Positions 33,869-41,865 of a stretch of DNA of 64,000 nt are shown here, one piece after another. The notes under the pieces were generated by a model, which had not been told where the DNA came from, made no database searches, and saw nothing but the letters and a program-made list of their open reading frames with translations. The translations under genes were made by a program, and so were the position numbers. Source of the DNA: CAWBBA01 sp963729795 (GTDB taxonomy: Bacteria; Desulfobacterota; Desulfomonilia; Desulfomonilales; Desulfomonilaceae); the NCBI GenBank assembly GCA_963729795.1, contig CAVSPC010000063.1:1-64000 (forward strand), in the 5' to 3' direction. Within the stretch, counting starts at the first letter, position 1, and each line of letters starts with the position of its first letter.

Positions 33869-35347
33869 TCAGCGAACGTTGCCCACCCATCCGGAATCGA
33901 GGCGATAATTGGGGGCTTCCTTGGTTATGACCACGTCGTGGACGTGAGACTCTTTGAGGCCGGCCGGAGTAATTTTCATGAAATGGGCTTTCGTGCGAAG
34001 TTCCTCGAGATTGCGAGCCCCCAAGTAACCCATGCCAGCTTTGAGACCACCGATGAGCTGATTCACGGAATGCTCCACAGGCCCTTTTGCGGGAACCATT
34101 CCCACTATTCCTTCCGGGACCAACTTATTTTCCGCCACCCCTTCGTGCTGACCATACCGGTCACGGGATCCTTCTCTCATGGCCTCCAGAGACCCCATCC
34201 CGCGGTAAGACTTGTACGAACGGCCCTGGTAGAGCACCATCTCACCAGGACTTTCATCGGTTCCTGCAAACAGCCCTCCGATCATGACGGTATGAGCGCC
34301 TGCGGCCAAAGCTTTCGTGATGTCACCCGAGAATTTGATACCACCATCGGCTATAAGCGGAACTCCATATTCAGAGGCCTTTTTCGCGCACTCCATGATT
34401 GCACTTATCTGAGGCACGCCAACCCCTGCGACTATGCGCGTAGTGCAAATCGAGCCCGGACCGACACCTATCTTTATCCCGTCTACGCCTGCTTTCACGA
34501 GATCTTCCACCGCGTCAGCCGTAGCCACATTGCCGCCAATCACCTGGACATCTCTGAAATTCCGTTTGATGTCACCGATTGCATCCATGACATTCTTTGA
34601 GTGGCCGTGGGCACTGTCGACGACGATCACATCAACTCCCCGACCCAGAAGCGCGGCCACCCGTTCTTCTCGGTCAGGGCCCACCCCCACTCCAGCTCCT
34701 ACGCGCAGGCGACCGAGCGGGTCCTTTGCCGAATCGGGGAATGTAATGGCTTTCTGTATATCTTTAATGGTGATAAGGCCCTTGAGGCGATTGTCTTTGT
34801 CGACGACCAGCAGTTTTTCAATGCGGTGCTTGTGCAGCAAGGCTTTGGATTCTTCAATACCGATCTTGTCGTCTACAGTAACCAGGTTGTCGCGGGTCAT
34901 GACTTCCGCAACTTTGAGATCCATGTCTTCCACGAAGCGGAGGTCTCGGTTTGTCAGGATTCCGGTCAAATAGCCGTTTACGGTAACCGGAACGCCTGAA
35001 ATATGGTATTTCTTCATTATTTGGAGAGCATCCGCTATTTTCTGATCCGGATTGATAGTGATGGGATCTACGATCATCCCCGATTCCGACCGTTTGACCC
35101 GATCCACTTCTCTAGCCTGATCTTTTATAGCGAGGTTACGATGGATAATCCCGATCCCGCCCTGCCGAGCGAGACTGATAGCCATTTCGGATTCGGTCAC
35201 TGTGTCCATGGCCGCGCTGATCAGGGGGATGGTGAGGACGATTTCCCTGGTCAATCGCGTCAAAACATCGACCTCGGAAGGAAGTATTTCCGAATAGCAA
35301 GGCTTTAGGATTACATCGTCAAAGGTGAGAGACTCGCTGATTACCAT
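33869..35347 (-). CDS. guaB: IMP dehydrogenase
   Basis: GuaB oxidises IMP to XMP, the first committed step to GMP. The 492-residue protein has the split TIM barrel with two CBS domains (about residues 95-210) inserted, the catalytic Cys in GPGSICTTRIVAGVGVPQ (about residue 301), and the flap RYGQHEGVAENKLVPEGI. Length and order are standard. No guaA is adjacent. Confidence 0.97.
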   Translation of the reverse strand: MVISESLTFDDVILKPCYSEILPSEVDVLTRLTREIVLTIPLISAAMDTVTESEMAISLARQGGIGIIHRNLAIKDQAREVDRVKRSESGMIVDPITINPDQKIADALQIMKKYHISGVPVTVNGYLTGILTNRDLRFVEDMDLKVAEVMTRDNLVTVDDKIGIEESKALLHKHRIEKLLVVDKDNRLKGLITIKDIQKAITFPDSAKDPLGRLRVGAGVGVGPDREERVAALLGRGVDVIVVDSAHGHSKNVMDAIGDIKRNFRDVQVIGGNVATADAVEDLVKAGVDGIKIGVGPGSICTTRIVAGVGVPQISAIMECAKKASEYGVPLIADGGIKFSGDITKALAAGAHTVMIGGLFAGTDESPGEMVLYQGRSYKSYRGMGSLEAMREGSRDRYGQHEGVAENKLVPEGIVGMVPAKGPVEHSVNQLIGGLKAGMGYLGARNLEELRTKAHFMKITPAGLKESHVHDVVITKEAPNYRLDSGWVGNVR

Positions 35348-35460
35348 CCAATTTTCTCCATCCTAAGGTGTGGGATGAATTTCCTTCTCCCGAAGTAAGC
35401 GCTCAACATAGTCGCGACCGTCTTCAGGATCAACTGGAACTTTTAGGGCAATGTAAGCAT

Positions 35461-35595
35461 TTTTTCTCGTTCCCGGGCTCTGCCTGGGAATGCCTGTCGA
35501 GAGGCTCTGCCTCGACTATGATGGAGAAATAAACCAGTTAACGGGCGGAGCCCGCGAGATTTGGATTCCCAGGCAGAGCCTGGGAACCAGAAAAA
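35461..35595. repeat. Dispersed repeat with TTTTCT(C/G)GTTCCC inverted ends, copy 1
   Basis: TTCTCGTTCCC on the left faces GGGAACCAGAAAA on the right. Internal inverted blocks CTCTGCCTGGGAAT and ATTCCCAGGCAGAG flank a GC-rich core. A second copy is at 36799-36928, on the far side of sppA. No protein is encoded, so it looks like a short non-autonomous element. Confidence 0.7.
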
Positions 35596-35621
35596 CCAAA
35601 CGAGGTTTGGCTCCCGGTACT

Positions 35622-36533
35622 TTAACGGACTGCCGGCGGGCTCGCCTCGATTGCCCGGGTTTCCTCCAATGCCTTGGTTATTGATCCGGCAACGGAGCTT
35701 GTGAACAGGCCAAATAAACTTTCCCACTTCTTCTTTGGGTAAACCAGTACGGGTTCTGTCTTGATGCCGCCCAGCTTTGCTGCAATTTTTGCCGCATCGT
35801 AAAAGTTGCCTATGGTATCCACCAATCCCAACTCTTTGGCCTTCTCGCCAGTAAAGAACCGTCCGTCCGCAATCTCGTGGAGTTTGTCCTTATCTATCTT
35901 ACCCTTACGACCGGCTGCCACATCGGAAATGAACTGCTCGTGAACTTCGGCGGCGAAGTTCTCCAAAATGGCTTTCTCGTCGGCGGTCAAAGGCCTTACG
36001 CCTGTTCCCAGATCCTTATACTTACCGGCTTTGATAATGTTTACGTCCACGCCGATCTTTTCGATAACTTTGTGAATTTCGGGCAGCATCATGATGACCC
36101 CGATGCTCCCCGTAATGGTTCCCCGGGAACAGACAATGTTGTTTGTACTGCTTGCTATATAGTAAGCCGCCGAAGCCCCCACGGTTTCCATGGAAGCGAC
36201 AACAGGCTTCTTTTTCTTAACTTTGTCGATTTCTCGATAGATCTCCTGGGCAGGTGCAACCGTACCGCCGGGGGAGTTAATGCGGATCAGAATCGCCTTG
36301 ATGGAGGAATTCTTTGCAAACTTACGCAACTGTTTGAGTGTCTCGTCCGAGGACATGATTGTTCCCTCGATATTGATCACTCCAATTTTGTTGCCGGTCT
36401 CAAATACTCGTTTCAATGTAGTATTTTCTATACCTTCATTGGAAACGAGCGAAACTGCCACGAGCACCGCCACAAATCCAGCCACTAGAAAAAGAATAAC
36501 AAGGATGGCTACGCCGGTCCTCGATTTCTTCAT
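35622..36533 (-). CDS. sppA: Signal peptide peptidase SppA
   Basis: SppA is a membrane serine protease that digests cleaved signal peptides. The ATG at 36533 begins a short cytoplasmic part and a transmembrane helix (VAILVILFLVAGFVAVLVAVSLV). The single-domain (36K) form has the Ser nucleophile in ETVGASAAYYIASS and the general-base Lys in IIKAGKYKDLG. About 303 aa, normal for the short form. The gene is flanked on both sides by copies of one dispersed repeat. Confidence 0.93.
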   Translation of the reverse strand: MKKSRTGVAILVILFLVAGFVAVLVAVSLVSNEGIENTTLKRVFETGNKIGVINIEGTIMSSDETLKQLRKFAKNSSIKAILIRINSPGGTVAPAQEIYREIDKVKKKKPVVASMETVGASAAYYIASSTNNIVCSRGTITGSIGVIMMLPEIHKVIEKIGVDVNIIKAGKYKDLGTGVRPLTADEKAILENFAAEVHEQFISDVAAGRKGKIDKDKLHEIADGRFFTGEKAKELGLVDTIGNFYDAAKIAAKLGGIKTEPVLVYPKKKWESLFGLFTSSVAGSITKALEETRAIEASPPAVR

Positions 36534-36730
36534 GGTACGTCTCCCCTCTGACCAAGCCTCAAGAATTAAGCCCAAATATCAAGAAGTTGGCCGATGAATC
36601 CCTCAAAGAATATTAAAGACTAGCAGAATTTTTGGTCCCTCGCAAGGGTCGCAACGAGACCAATCTAGTCCCTGAGTTACGAGGAGCAAAAGATTGTCAT
36701 TGCGACTCTCGCGGGACGCAGGAATCAATT

Positions 36731-36768
36731 GTAGGGGCGGACCCGTGCTGCCCTGGGTCCGCCCCTAC
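36731..36768. repeat. Palindromic repeat, GTAGGGGCGGACCC arms
   Basis: GTAGGGGCGGACCC and GGGTCCGCCCCTAC flank a 10-base loop. Same outer bases (GTAGGGGC ... GCCCCTAC) as the palindromes at 27430 and 41086. Confidence 0.7.
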
Positions 36769-36798
36769 ATGCCGCGGATCAATGCGTGCCCCGGACTG

Positions 36799-36928
36799 TT
36801 TCTCGTTCCCAGTCCCGCGTCTCGCGGGACTGCCTGAAAATGCCTGCCTGGGAGGCTCTGCCTCCACTAGGTTTGCGGGAAGAGCCCGCGGGATATGGAT
36901 TCCCAGGCGGAGCATGGGAACCAGAAAA
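36799..36928. repeat. Dispersed repeat with TTTCTCGTTCCC inverted ends, copy 2
   Basis: Same end sequences as 35461-35595 (TTTCTCGTTCCC ... GGGAACCAGAAAA), the internal GGAGGCTCTGCCTC and GATTCCCAGGC blocks are also shared, and the core differs by small insertions (TCCCGCGTCTCGCGGGA). Confidence 0.7.
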
Positions 36929-36992
36929 TTCCGCGGACGCGGAGGAACCGCATCATTTGACTCCCGGCATGCACGTGGCTGAATAAGGAATA

Positions 36993-37043
36993 GTGGGGCA
37001 GGCATCTTGCCTGCCTTGGTGACAGGCAAGATGCCTGTCCCAC
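36993..37043. repeat. Palindromic repeat, GTGGGGCAGGCATCTTGCCTG arms
   Basis: Left arm GTGGGGCAGGCATCTTGCC and right arm GGCAAGATGCCTGTCCCAC are nearly complementary around a short loop. Same general type as 56736-56803. Confidence 0.65.
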
Positions 37044-37201
37044 CGGCCTGAGCGATGCGGTTCATCCCGTGCGCCACGAGATTCACGACATCCTGCGGGC
37101 TGATCAGGTTTCTCCAGAAGACATTGACAAGGCATTGAGACCGAAGAAGATATATGAAAGTAATCCGGAATCCCACACCTTTTATTGGGACGAAGACTGA
37201 C

Positions 37202-37552
37202 ATGACCGAAGGAAAGCGCAGTTCTGACGCAGTTGAGTGGGCGTGCAACCAATACATCAAAAATGACCCTGAAAGGGTCGCTCACCTAGAACTCTTGCGC
37301 AAACAATCTGCTCTTGCCAGGCAAATCTACGATATCCGTAATAGACTGCACATGACACGCGAAGACCTTGCTGAATTCTCAGGTCTGACTCCGGAGGCCA
37401 TTGAAGATCTCGAAGAAACCGACTACGACGGTGACTGGGATGAAGCAGTCAATAAGATTAACAGGGCTTTTCACTGTTGGGTTTCAGACGTGATCATCCC
37501 CGTAGCCCGCATGACGCCGGATGACTACTCTGTGAAGGTTGTGAACGCGTGA
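37202..37552 (+). CDS. Small XRE-type helix-turn-helix protein
   Basis: The protein is about 116 aa from the ATG at 37202. The centre reads IYDIRNRLHMTREDLAEFSGLTPEAIEDLEETDYDGDWDEAVNKI, which fits a Cro/C1-type HTH with the usual recognition-helix spacing, although the DNA-contact region is acidic. The remainder (FHCWVSDVIIPVARMTPDDYSVKVV) is not recognised. No toxin-like gene is next to it. Possible roles are antitoxin or regulator. Start codon has a weak ribosome site, so the N-terminus is uncertain. Confidence 0.7.
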   Translation: MTEGKRSSDAVEWACNQYIKNDPERVAHLELLRKQSALARQIYDIRNRLHMTREDLAEFSGLTPEAIEDLEETDYDGDWDEAVNKINRAFHCWVSDVIIPVARMTPDDYSVKVVNA

Positions 37553-37614
37553 CCGGCAGGTTGTAATGCTCGAAACAGCGACGCAGCGGATTTAAGGAAA
37601 ATAAAGAGAAAACA

Positions 37615-37656
37615 GCGTTCTCCGCTTTCTCCGCGATCTCCGCGGTAAACGATTGC
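37615..37656. repeat. CGCAGAG/CTCCGCG repeat fragment
   Basis: This is a run of CTCCGC words (gttctccgctttctccgcgatctccgcgg) of the type also found at 38477, 38640 and 63805. It is an intergenic dispersed repeat immediately downstream of the ABC ATPase gene. Confidence 0.6.
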
Positions 37657-37668
37657 CTCTTCCCTTAA

Positions 37669-38448
37669 CTACTCCATCGGCATTTCGACAATTCCCAAGC
37701 TTCCTTTCAGCCCTTCCGTTTCCTCGTGCCCGGTTAGTTTCAAGAATGCCTTTTCCAGGTTGCCCTTTGTCCTGGCAATGGTGTTCTTTATGTTGGCAGG
37801 AGTATCGGAAGCTATGATCTTCCCCTTGTGAATGATCGTGATCATAGTGCATATCTCTTCAGCAACCCCAAGAGTGTGTGTCGACATAAAAACGGCCATC
37901 CCATGACTGCGGGCCATCTGCATGAACAGGTCCTTCACCAGACGCACTCCGCGTGGGTCCAATCCCACCATAGGTTCGTCGATAATAAAGATCTTCGGAC
38001 GGTGAAGCAGTGCCGCACTTATTATGAGACGTTGCTTCATACCGTGCGAATAACCTTCAATGAGTTCGTCTTTCCAGTCGGCCAGTTCGAAGATCTCGAG
38101 GTACTGCATTCCGATCTTCTCCAGGTGGCCGTTATCCACCCCATAGATTCCCGCGCTGAATTGAAGAAACTCCCAGCCGGTTAGCTTCTCATAAAGGTAT
38201 GGCCTATCGGGAACAAAGCCGGTGATGGCCTTCGCTTTCTCAGGTTCCTTTGCCAGGTCGTGGCCGCCAAGGATTATGGTTCCCGCGTCAGGCTTCATCA
38301 GGCCTGCAAGCATGCGGATCGTCGTGGTCTTGCCCGCGCCGTTCGGCCCGAGAAATCCCATCACTTCGCAGGGTGGGACATGCAGTCCTATTTGGTCTAC
38401 GGCCAGTGTCTTGCCGAACCTCTTTGTCAGGTTTTCGATATGAATCAT
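37669..38448 (-). CDS. ABC transporter ATP-binding protein (ABC-2/CcmA type)
   Basis: The ATPase is 259 aa from the ATG at 38448. Walker A GPNGAGKTTT (about residues 39-48), a signature region written YSHGMKQRL in place of LSGGQ, Walker B FIIDEPMVGLDPRG and the His switch MSTHT are present. The C-terminal extension resembles ABC-2 exporters of the CcmA family. No permease gene is adjacent in the window: the next upstream gene encodes a transglutaminase-like protein. It is flanked by repeats on both sides. Confidence 0.88.
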   Translation of the reverse strand: MIHIENLTKRFGKTLAVDQIGLHVPPCEVMGFLGPNGAGKTTTIRMLAGLMKPDAGTIILGGHDLAKEPEKAKAITGFVPDRPYLYEKLTGWEFLQFSAGIYGVDNGHLEKIGMQYLEIFELADWKDELIEGYSHGMKQRLIISAALLHRPKIFIIDEPMVGLDPRGVRLVKDLFMQMARSHGMAVFMSTHTLGVAEEICTMITIIHKGKIIASDTPANIKNTIARTKGNLEKAFLKLTGHEETEGLKGSLGIVEMPME

Positions 38449-38476
38449 CTTATGTAACCATTCAGCGGGCCTCAAG

Positions 38477-38661
38477 ATTCACCGCAGAGTCCGCAGAGAA
38501 CGCAGAGATAAAAAGCTTATTCAATGCCGAGTCGGTCATCGCGCGTACAGTCGGGCAGTCATTGCCTTTCCCACGTTCGCGAGATCACGTATCGTAATCT
38601 GCCTTGCCCTAAGTGCACAGACGTTCTGAACAAACACTATTCTCCGCGTTCTCCGCGGTGA
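38477..38661. repeat. Inverted pair of CGCAGAG repeats
   Basis: The left block TTCACCGCAGAGTCCGCAGAGAACGCAGAG (38477-38507) and the right block TTCTCCGCGTTCTCCGCGGTGAA (about 38639-38661) are inverted relatives. They are about 130 bases apart and bracket non-coding sequence. Confidence 0.6.
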
Positions 38662-38707
38662 ACCATGTCCATGTTATTTCAAATCATATCGTAACGCATC
38701 TGTTCCA

Positions 38708-40198
38708 CTATTTTACCTCCAAAACCTTCAGTCGGAGTCGCCCGAGGAAAGATATGACGTTAGCGTGCTTGTCCACATCGCCATAAAGGAGCGTCACGTA
38801 CGAAGGGGTCACAGGGAGCTTGTTCCTAAGCGGATCTCCCGTGAACCATCTCTTTCCTGCCCAGTATGCAGCCCACGCATGATAGTAGAGACCACCATCA
38901 GCATAAATCAATCCAACTGCCATTTTAGCCGGAAGCCCAATCGCTCTCGCGAGCGACACAGCCAGAATGGCGTGCTCCTGGCAAGCCCCTTGCTTTGTCT
39001 TCAACACTGTGTACACGTCCGGGACCGACGCGGTCGGGACTTTTTTCAAATATTTGAACACCCACTTGTTGATGAGCGCTGCTGCCTTGATGGGATTTTT
39101 TTCTCCCCCAACAATTTCCCGAGCCTTTTGAATTATCTCCGAGTTGTCGCTCCTAACAAAAGGAGAAGTGGCCAGGAAAGGTACCATTGTAGGATCCTTG
39201 CAGGGGAGGGTATACGTGGCCTTCGGGAGAGTTTCCCTGGTGATTACGATATCGGAGCCTTTCAATGATTGTCGGAAATCATCGCTCGGAATCGCCCAGT
39301 CCTTGCCGCCCTGAATGCGCAGCCGAACCAGCTTGAGATCGTCTCTGTCGGGAATGGAGCCTTCCAAAGGCACTGCTGCCAGAGAGATCATGTCGGGCAG
39401 CTCACGAGTCGCATGCATCTCCCGCATAATTTCGGCCTTGTCCGAACGCGTAACCGTAATCCCCAGCGGCATGCGCCCTTTCAGTAGGCGACCCTGGTCA
39501 TCTATCCACGTGGTCAGTTCCAAGTTGCGTAAAGAGGCGTGCACTCGCCAGGCTTGCACTTTCTTCCCCGCCACTTCCAGGTCAGCTTTTTCCAAAACTT
39601 TAATGGCCGCGTTCCATTTGTGCCCATCCAGGGGATCGAAGATAGGCAGTCGAATCTCCTCGCCGACGTGCAAGCCCGTGAGCGGGACAGGCAATCCCAG
39701 CGACCTTGATATCCGGGGCCTTTCGTAAAGTTTGAGTCGTTTGACTCCACCGCCCTTTGAGGCCGGCATTTCAAGGATGAGATCTCTCCCTTCCATGTGG
39801 CCTTTTTGCTCGAATGAGATGATGCCGGACGATACTTTCAAATGAAAGGATATCAGCCGGAAGTTTCCGTCCAGGGTGGAGTGGGTGAAGATTCGAACCG
39901 GCTTTATCTGGCCTTGAAGGTTCAAGGAAATGTTTAATTCGTCCCGAAGCGTCCATTGGTCGCCATTCCGGAATTGCCTGGAACGACCATAGCCCGCGTA
40001 GGAGCCTCCGATTTGAATGAGAAACCAATCATCTGATTCAGCCGGAGAAATCTGGAAGGTCTCCGTGATTTCCGAACTCCCACCGGGAAGGTAGCGGTCC
40101 GCCAGTAGTGTACCCAAGAGTGCAACCCAGACGCCCACAATTGCGGCGGTTAACAGAGGACTAAAGCGTAATCTTGAACGTCGCAAGAAACGGAACAT
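38708..40198 (-). CDS. Transglutaminase-like cysteine protease family, membrane-anchored
   Basis: This 496-residue protein has an N-terminal hydrophobic segment (FSPLLTAAIVGVWVALLGTLL), so the bulk is periplasmic. A large middle domain of unknown role precedes a C-terminal transglutaminase-like fold with the triad Cys in KQGACQEHAI (about residue 404), His in YYHAWAAY and Asp in FTGDPL. Members of this fold act as proteases or peptidases. The order of domains suggests a processing or binding role at the cell envelope. It stands next to an ABC ATPase and a PHP phosphatase. Confidence 0.82.
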   Translation of the reverse strand: MFRFLRRSRLRFSPLLTAAIVGVWVALLGTLLADRYLPGGSSEITETFQISPAESDDWFLIQIGGSYAGYGRSRQFRNGDQWTLRDELNISLNLQGQIKPVRIFTHSTLDGNFRLISFHLKVSSGIISFEQKGHMEGRDLILEMPASKGGGVKRLKLYERPRISRSLGLPVPLTGLHVGEEIRLPIFDPLDGHKWNAAIKVLEKADLEVAGKKVQAWRVHASLRNLELTTWIDDQGRLLKGRMPLGITVTRSDKAEIMREMHATRELPDMISLAAVPLEGSIPDRDDLKLVRLRIQGGKDWAIPSDDFRQSLKGSDIVITRETLPKATYTLPCKDPTMVPFLATSPFVRSDNSEIIQKAREIVGGEKNPIKAAALINKWVFKYLKKVPTASVPDVYTVLKTKQGACQEHAILAVSLARAIGLPAKMAVGLIYADGGLYYHAWAAYWAGKRWFTGDPLRNKLPVTPSYVTLLYGDVDKHANVISFLGRLRLKVLEVK

Positions 40199-40296
40199 AA
40201 GCTATTGAACCAACTTGCTGTAAGAATATCAGCGTGCGCCAGCGGCTTGCGGAAGCCGTTTCATGAAGGCAAGCGTTGCCGTGCACCGATTTGTTT

Positions 40297-40956
40297 TCAC
40301 ACGAAACGGCCTTTGAGGGTTTTAAGGAGATCTTCATTATTTTTCAAAACTTGCTCCGCCTTGGATTCGGTCATGCCGGCACCCACTAGGATTTTCAGGG
40401 CGGATTCACGGGTTATGAGATCGCCTGGGTCATGGGTATCCGTGTTAACTATCAGTCGAGCGCCCTGACTGAAGGCAGTAGTCGCCACATGGCCGTTGGT
40501 AATACTATGGCCTGCTCTGGCAGTGATTTCCAGAAAGACCCCCTTATCCGCGGCCAGCCTGGCTTCAGCGGGGCTAACAAATCCAGGATGAGCGAGTATG
40601 TCCGCGCCTGCCTCGATGCCGGCACGATTTGTCCCCGGTGCCACAGGTTCGACGGGCGACTCGCCATGCACTACAACGAATACTGCTCCGAGCTTTCTCG
40701 CTCGGTCTACCAGTTCCGCTATTTGGCCCGGCGGTGCGTGTGTGATTTCAATCCCGGGAATGACGAAAGTCTCTTGAAATCGGTTTAGCTCGCCGGCAAC
40801 CTTAACTAACCTGGGAACAAGCCAATCCAGGTTGGATCCGTCCGCGTGATCCGCCAGACCAATGGCTCGATATCCGATATTGCAGGCCCTGCGCACCAAT
40901 TCGCTTGGAATAAGGGCCCCGTCACTCAAAATGCTGTGAGTGTGAAAGTCAATCAA
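40297..40956 (-). CDS. PHP-domain phosphatase (histidinol-phosphatase-like)
   Basis: The protein is 219 aa. Start chosen at the TTG at 40956 because GGAGG lies 5 bases before it; the GTG at 40962 overlaps that site. Metal-binding motifs of the PHP fold are present: DFHTHSILSDG, GLADHADG, PGIEITHAP, VVHGES, ILAHPG and NTDTHDPGD. These proteins hydrolyse phosphate esters; histidinol phosphate is one possibility but no his genes are nearby. Normal length for a stand-alone PHP protein. Confidence 0.85.
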   Translation of the reverse strand: MIDFHTHSILSDGALIPSELVRRACNIGYRAIGLADHADGSNLDWLVPRLVKVAGELNRFQETFVIPGIEITHAPPGQIAELVDRARKLGAVFVVVHGESPVEPVAPGTNRAGIEAGADILAHPGFVSPAEARLAADKGVFLEITARAGHSITNGHVATTAFSQGARLIVNTDTHDPGDLITRESALKILVGAGMTESKAEQVLKNNEDLLKTLKGRFV

Positions 40957-41005
40957 GTTCACCTCCGGTGGGGCGATCCGATATCACGAGCGGCTGACAT
41001 TTCTT

Positions 41006-41230
41006 AAGAATTCTATTGCGTCTTGTCGAGGCATGATTTTGGTGTGAGACCGATTCGCTTTCAAGCAAGTGATACCGAGTTTCCGGTAGGGGCGGGTTTC
41101 AAACCCGCCCCTACATGTCAGCGTGCTCGCGCACGCGGTCCCGCGGAACGCGGGGCATATTGGAAAAACCTTTGCCAACTACTATGAAGATTCTATTACG
41201 TCTTATCGAGGCATGATTTTGGTGTAAGAC
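41006..41230. repeat. 45-bp direct repeat, 180 bp apart
   Basis: The segment at 41006-41050 (AAGAATTCTATTGCGTCTTG ...) recurs at 41186-41230 with about five mismatches, and between them lie a 29-bp palindrome and GC-rich spacer. The whole gap 40957-41865 shows no gene. Confidence 0.65.
41086..41114. repeat. 29-bp perfect palindrome
   Basis: GTAGGGGCGGGTTT, a central C, then AAACCCGCCCCTAC: the arms are exactly complementary. The same element with one mismatch is at 27430-27458. Confidence 0.8.
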
Positions 41231-41439
41231 ACCATCTTGATTTGCCTGCCTCTACAGAATACATGGACGTGACAAAAACTCCAAGTGCACATCAAGGTTT
41301 CTGGTTAACCCCTCGGCTTGGAGTGGCGATATAGTCTCATTGCGAACGAAGCGAAGCATTCTTCAGTAGGGCAGCCATCTTGCGAGTCATTAAGCGACAG
41401 GAAAGGCGCCCATAGGCGTTAAAATAAGCCTATCTTCAC

Positions 41440-41525
41440 CCCCCTTTAAAAAAGGTGGGAAGGGGAGATTTGGATCTAAGTGGTTGAAAATCCCCCTAAA
41501 TCCCCCTTTAGAAAAGGGGGGCTTT
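41440..41525. repeat. Dispersed C/G-run repeat, copy 2
   Basis: Blocks CCCCCCTTTAAAAAAGGTGGG, AAGGGGAGATTT and CCCCCTAAATCCCCCTTTAG followed by AAAAGGGGGG form inverted sets like those at 3050-3135 and 60797-60832. Confidence 0.55.
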
Positions 41526-41865
41526 GACGTGTTTCCGATGAACTAGAGCGTTCAGGATCATCAAAACCAACCTCATTTTAACTCCTATGGGCAAGATGCC
41601 TACCGCACGGAAACTCGGCCAGAGGACGTCGCCAAAAATCTCTTTCAATAGCCTCAGTTTTATTCTAAGATCGGCTCCAATGGCGAAATCTTCGTCCTGC
41701 CAATTCCGAGATATAGGCTGAGGTGAATTCAACCCTATCCTTGCCAGGATATATCTTGCCGCAGTTCAGCGTCACACGCCTATGTAAGGCTTGCTGCGAT
41801 TGACCTGACGAGACTCCCGTCGATGACTTGCATGGATGCATAGGGTTAAAACGATTCGATGGACA

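Noticed and set aside
37615..38661. CGCAGAG blocks considered as a CRISPR or terminator
   Set aside because: The units are irregular, mixed in orientation and dispersed in several gaps; they fit a dispersed intergenic repeat.
41006..41230. Regular spaced repeats considered as CRISPR
   Set aside because: Only two copies occur, 180 bp apart, with no set of equal-length spacers and no cas genes.
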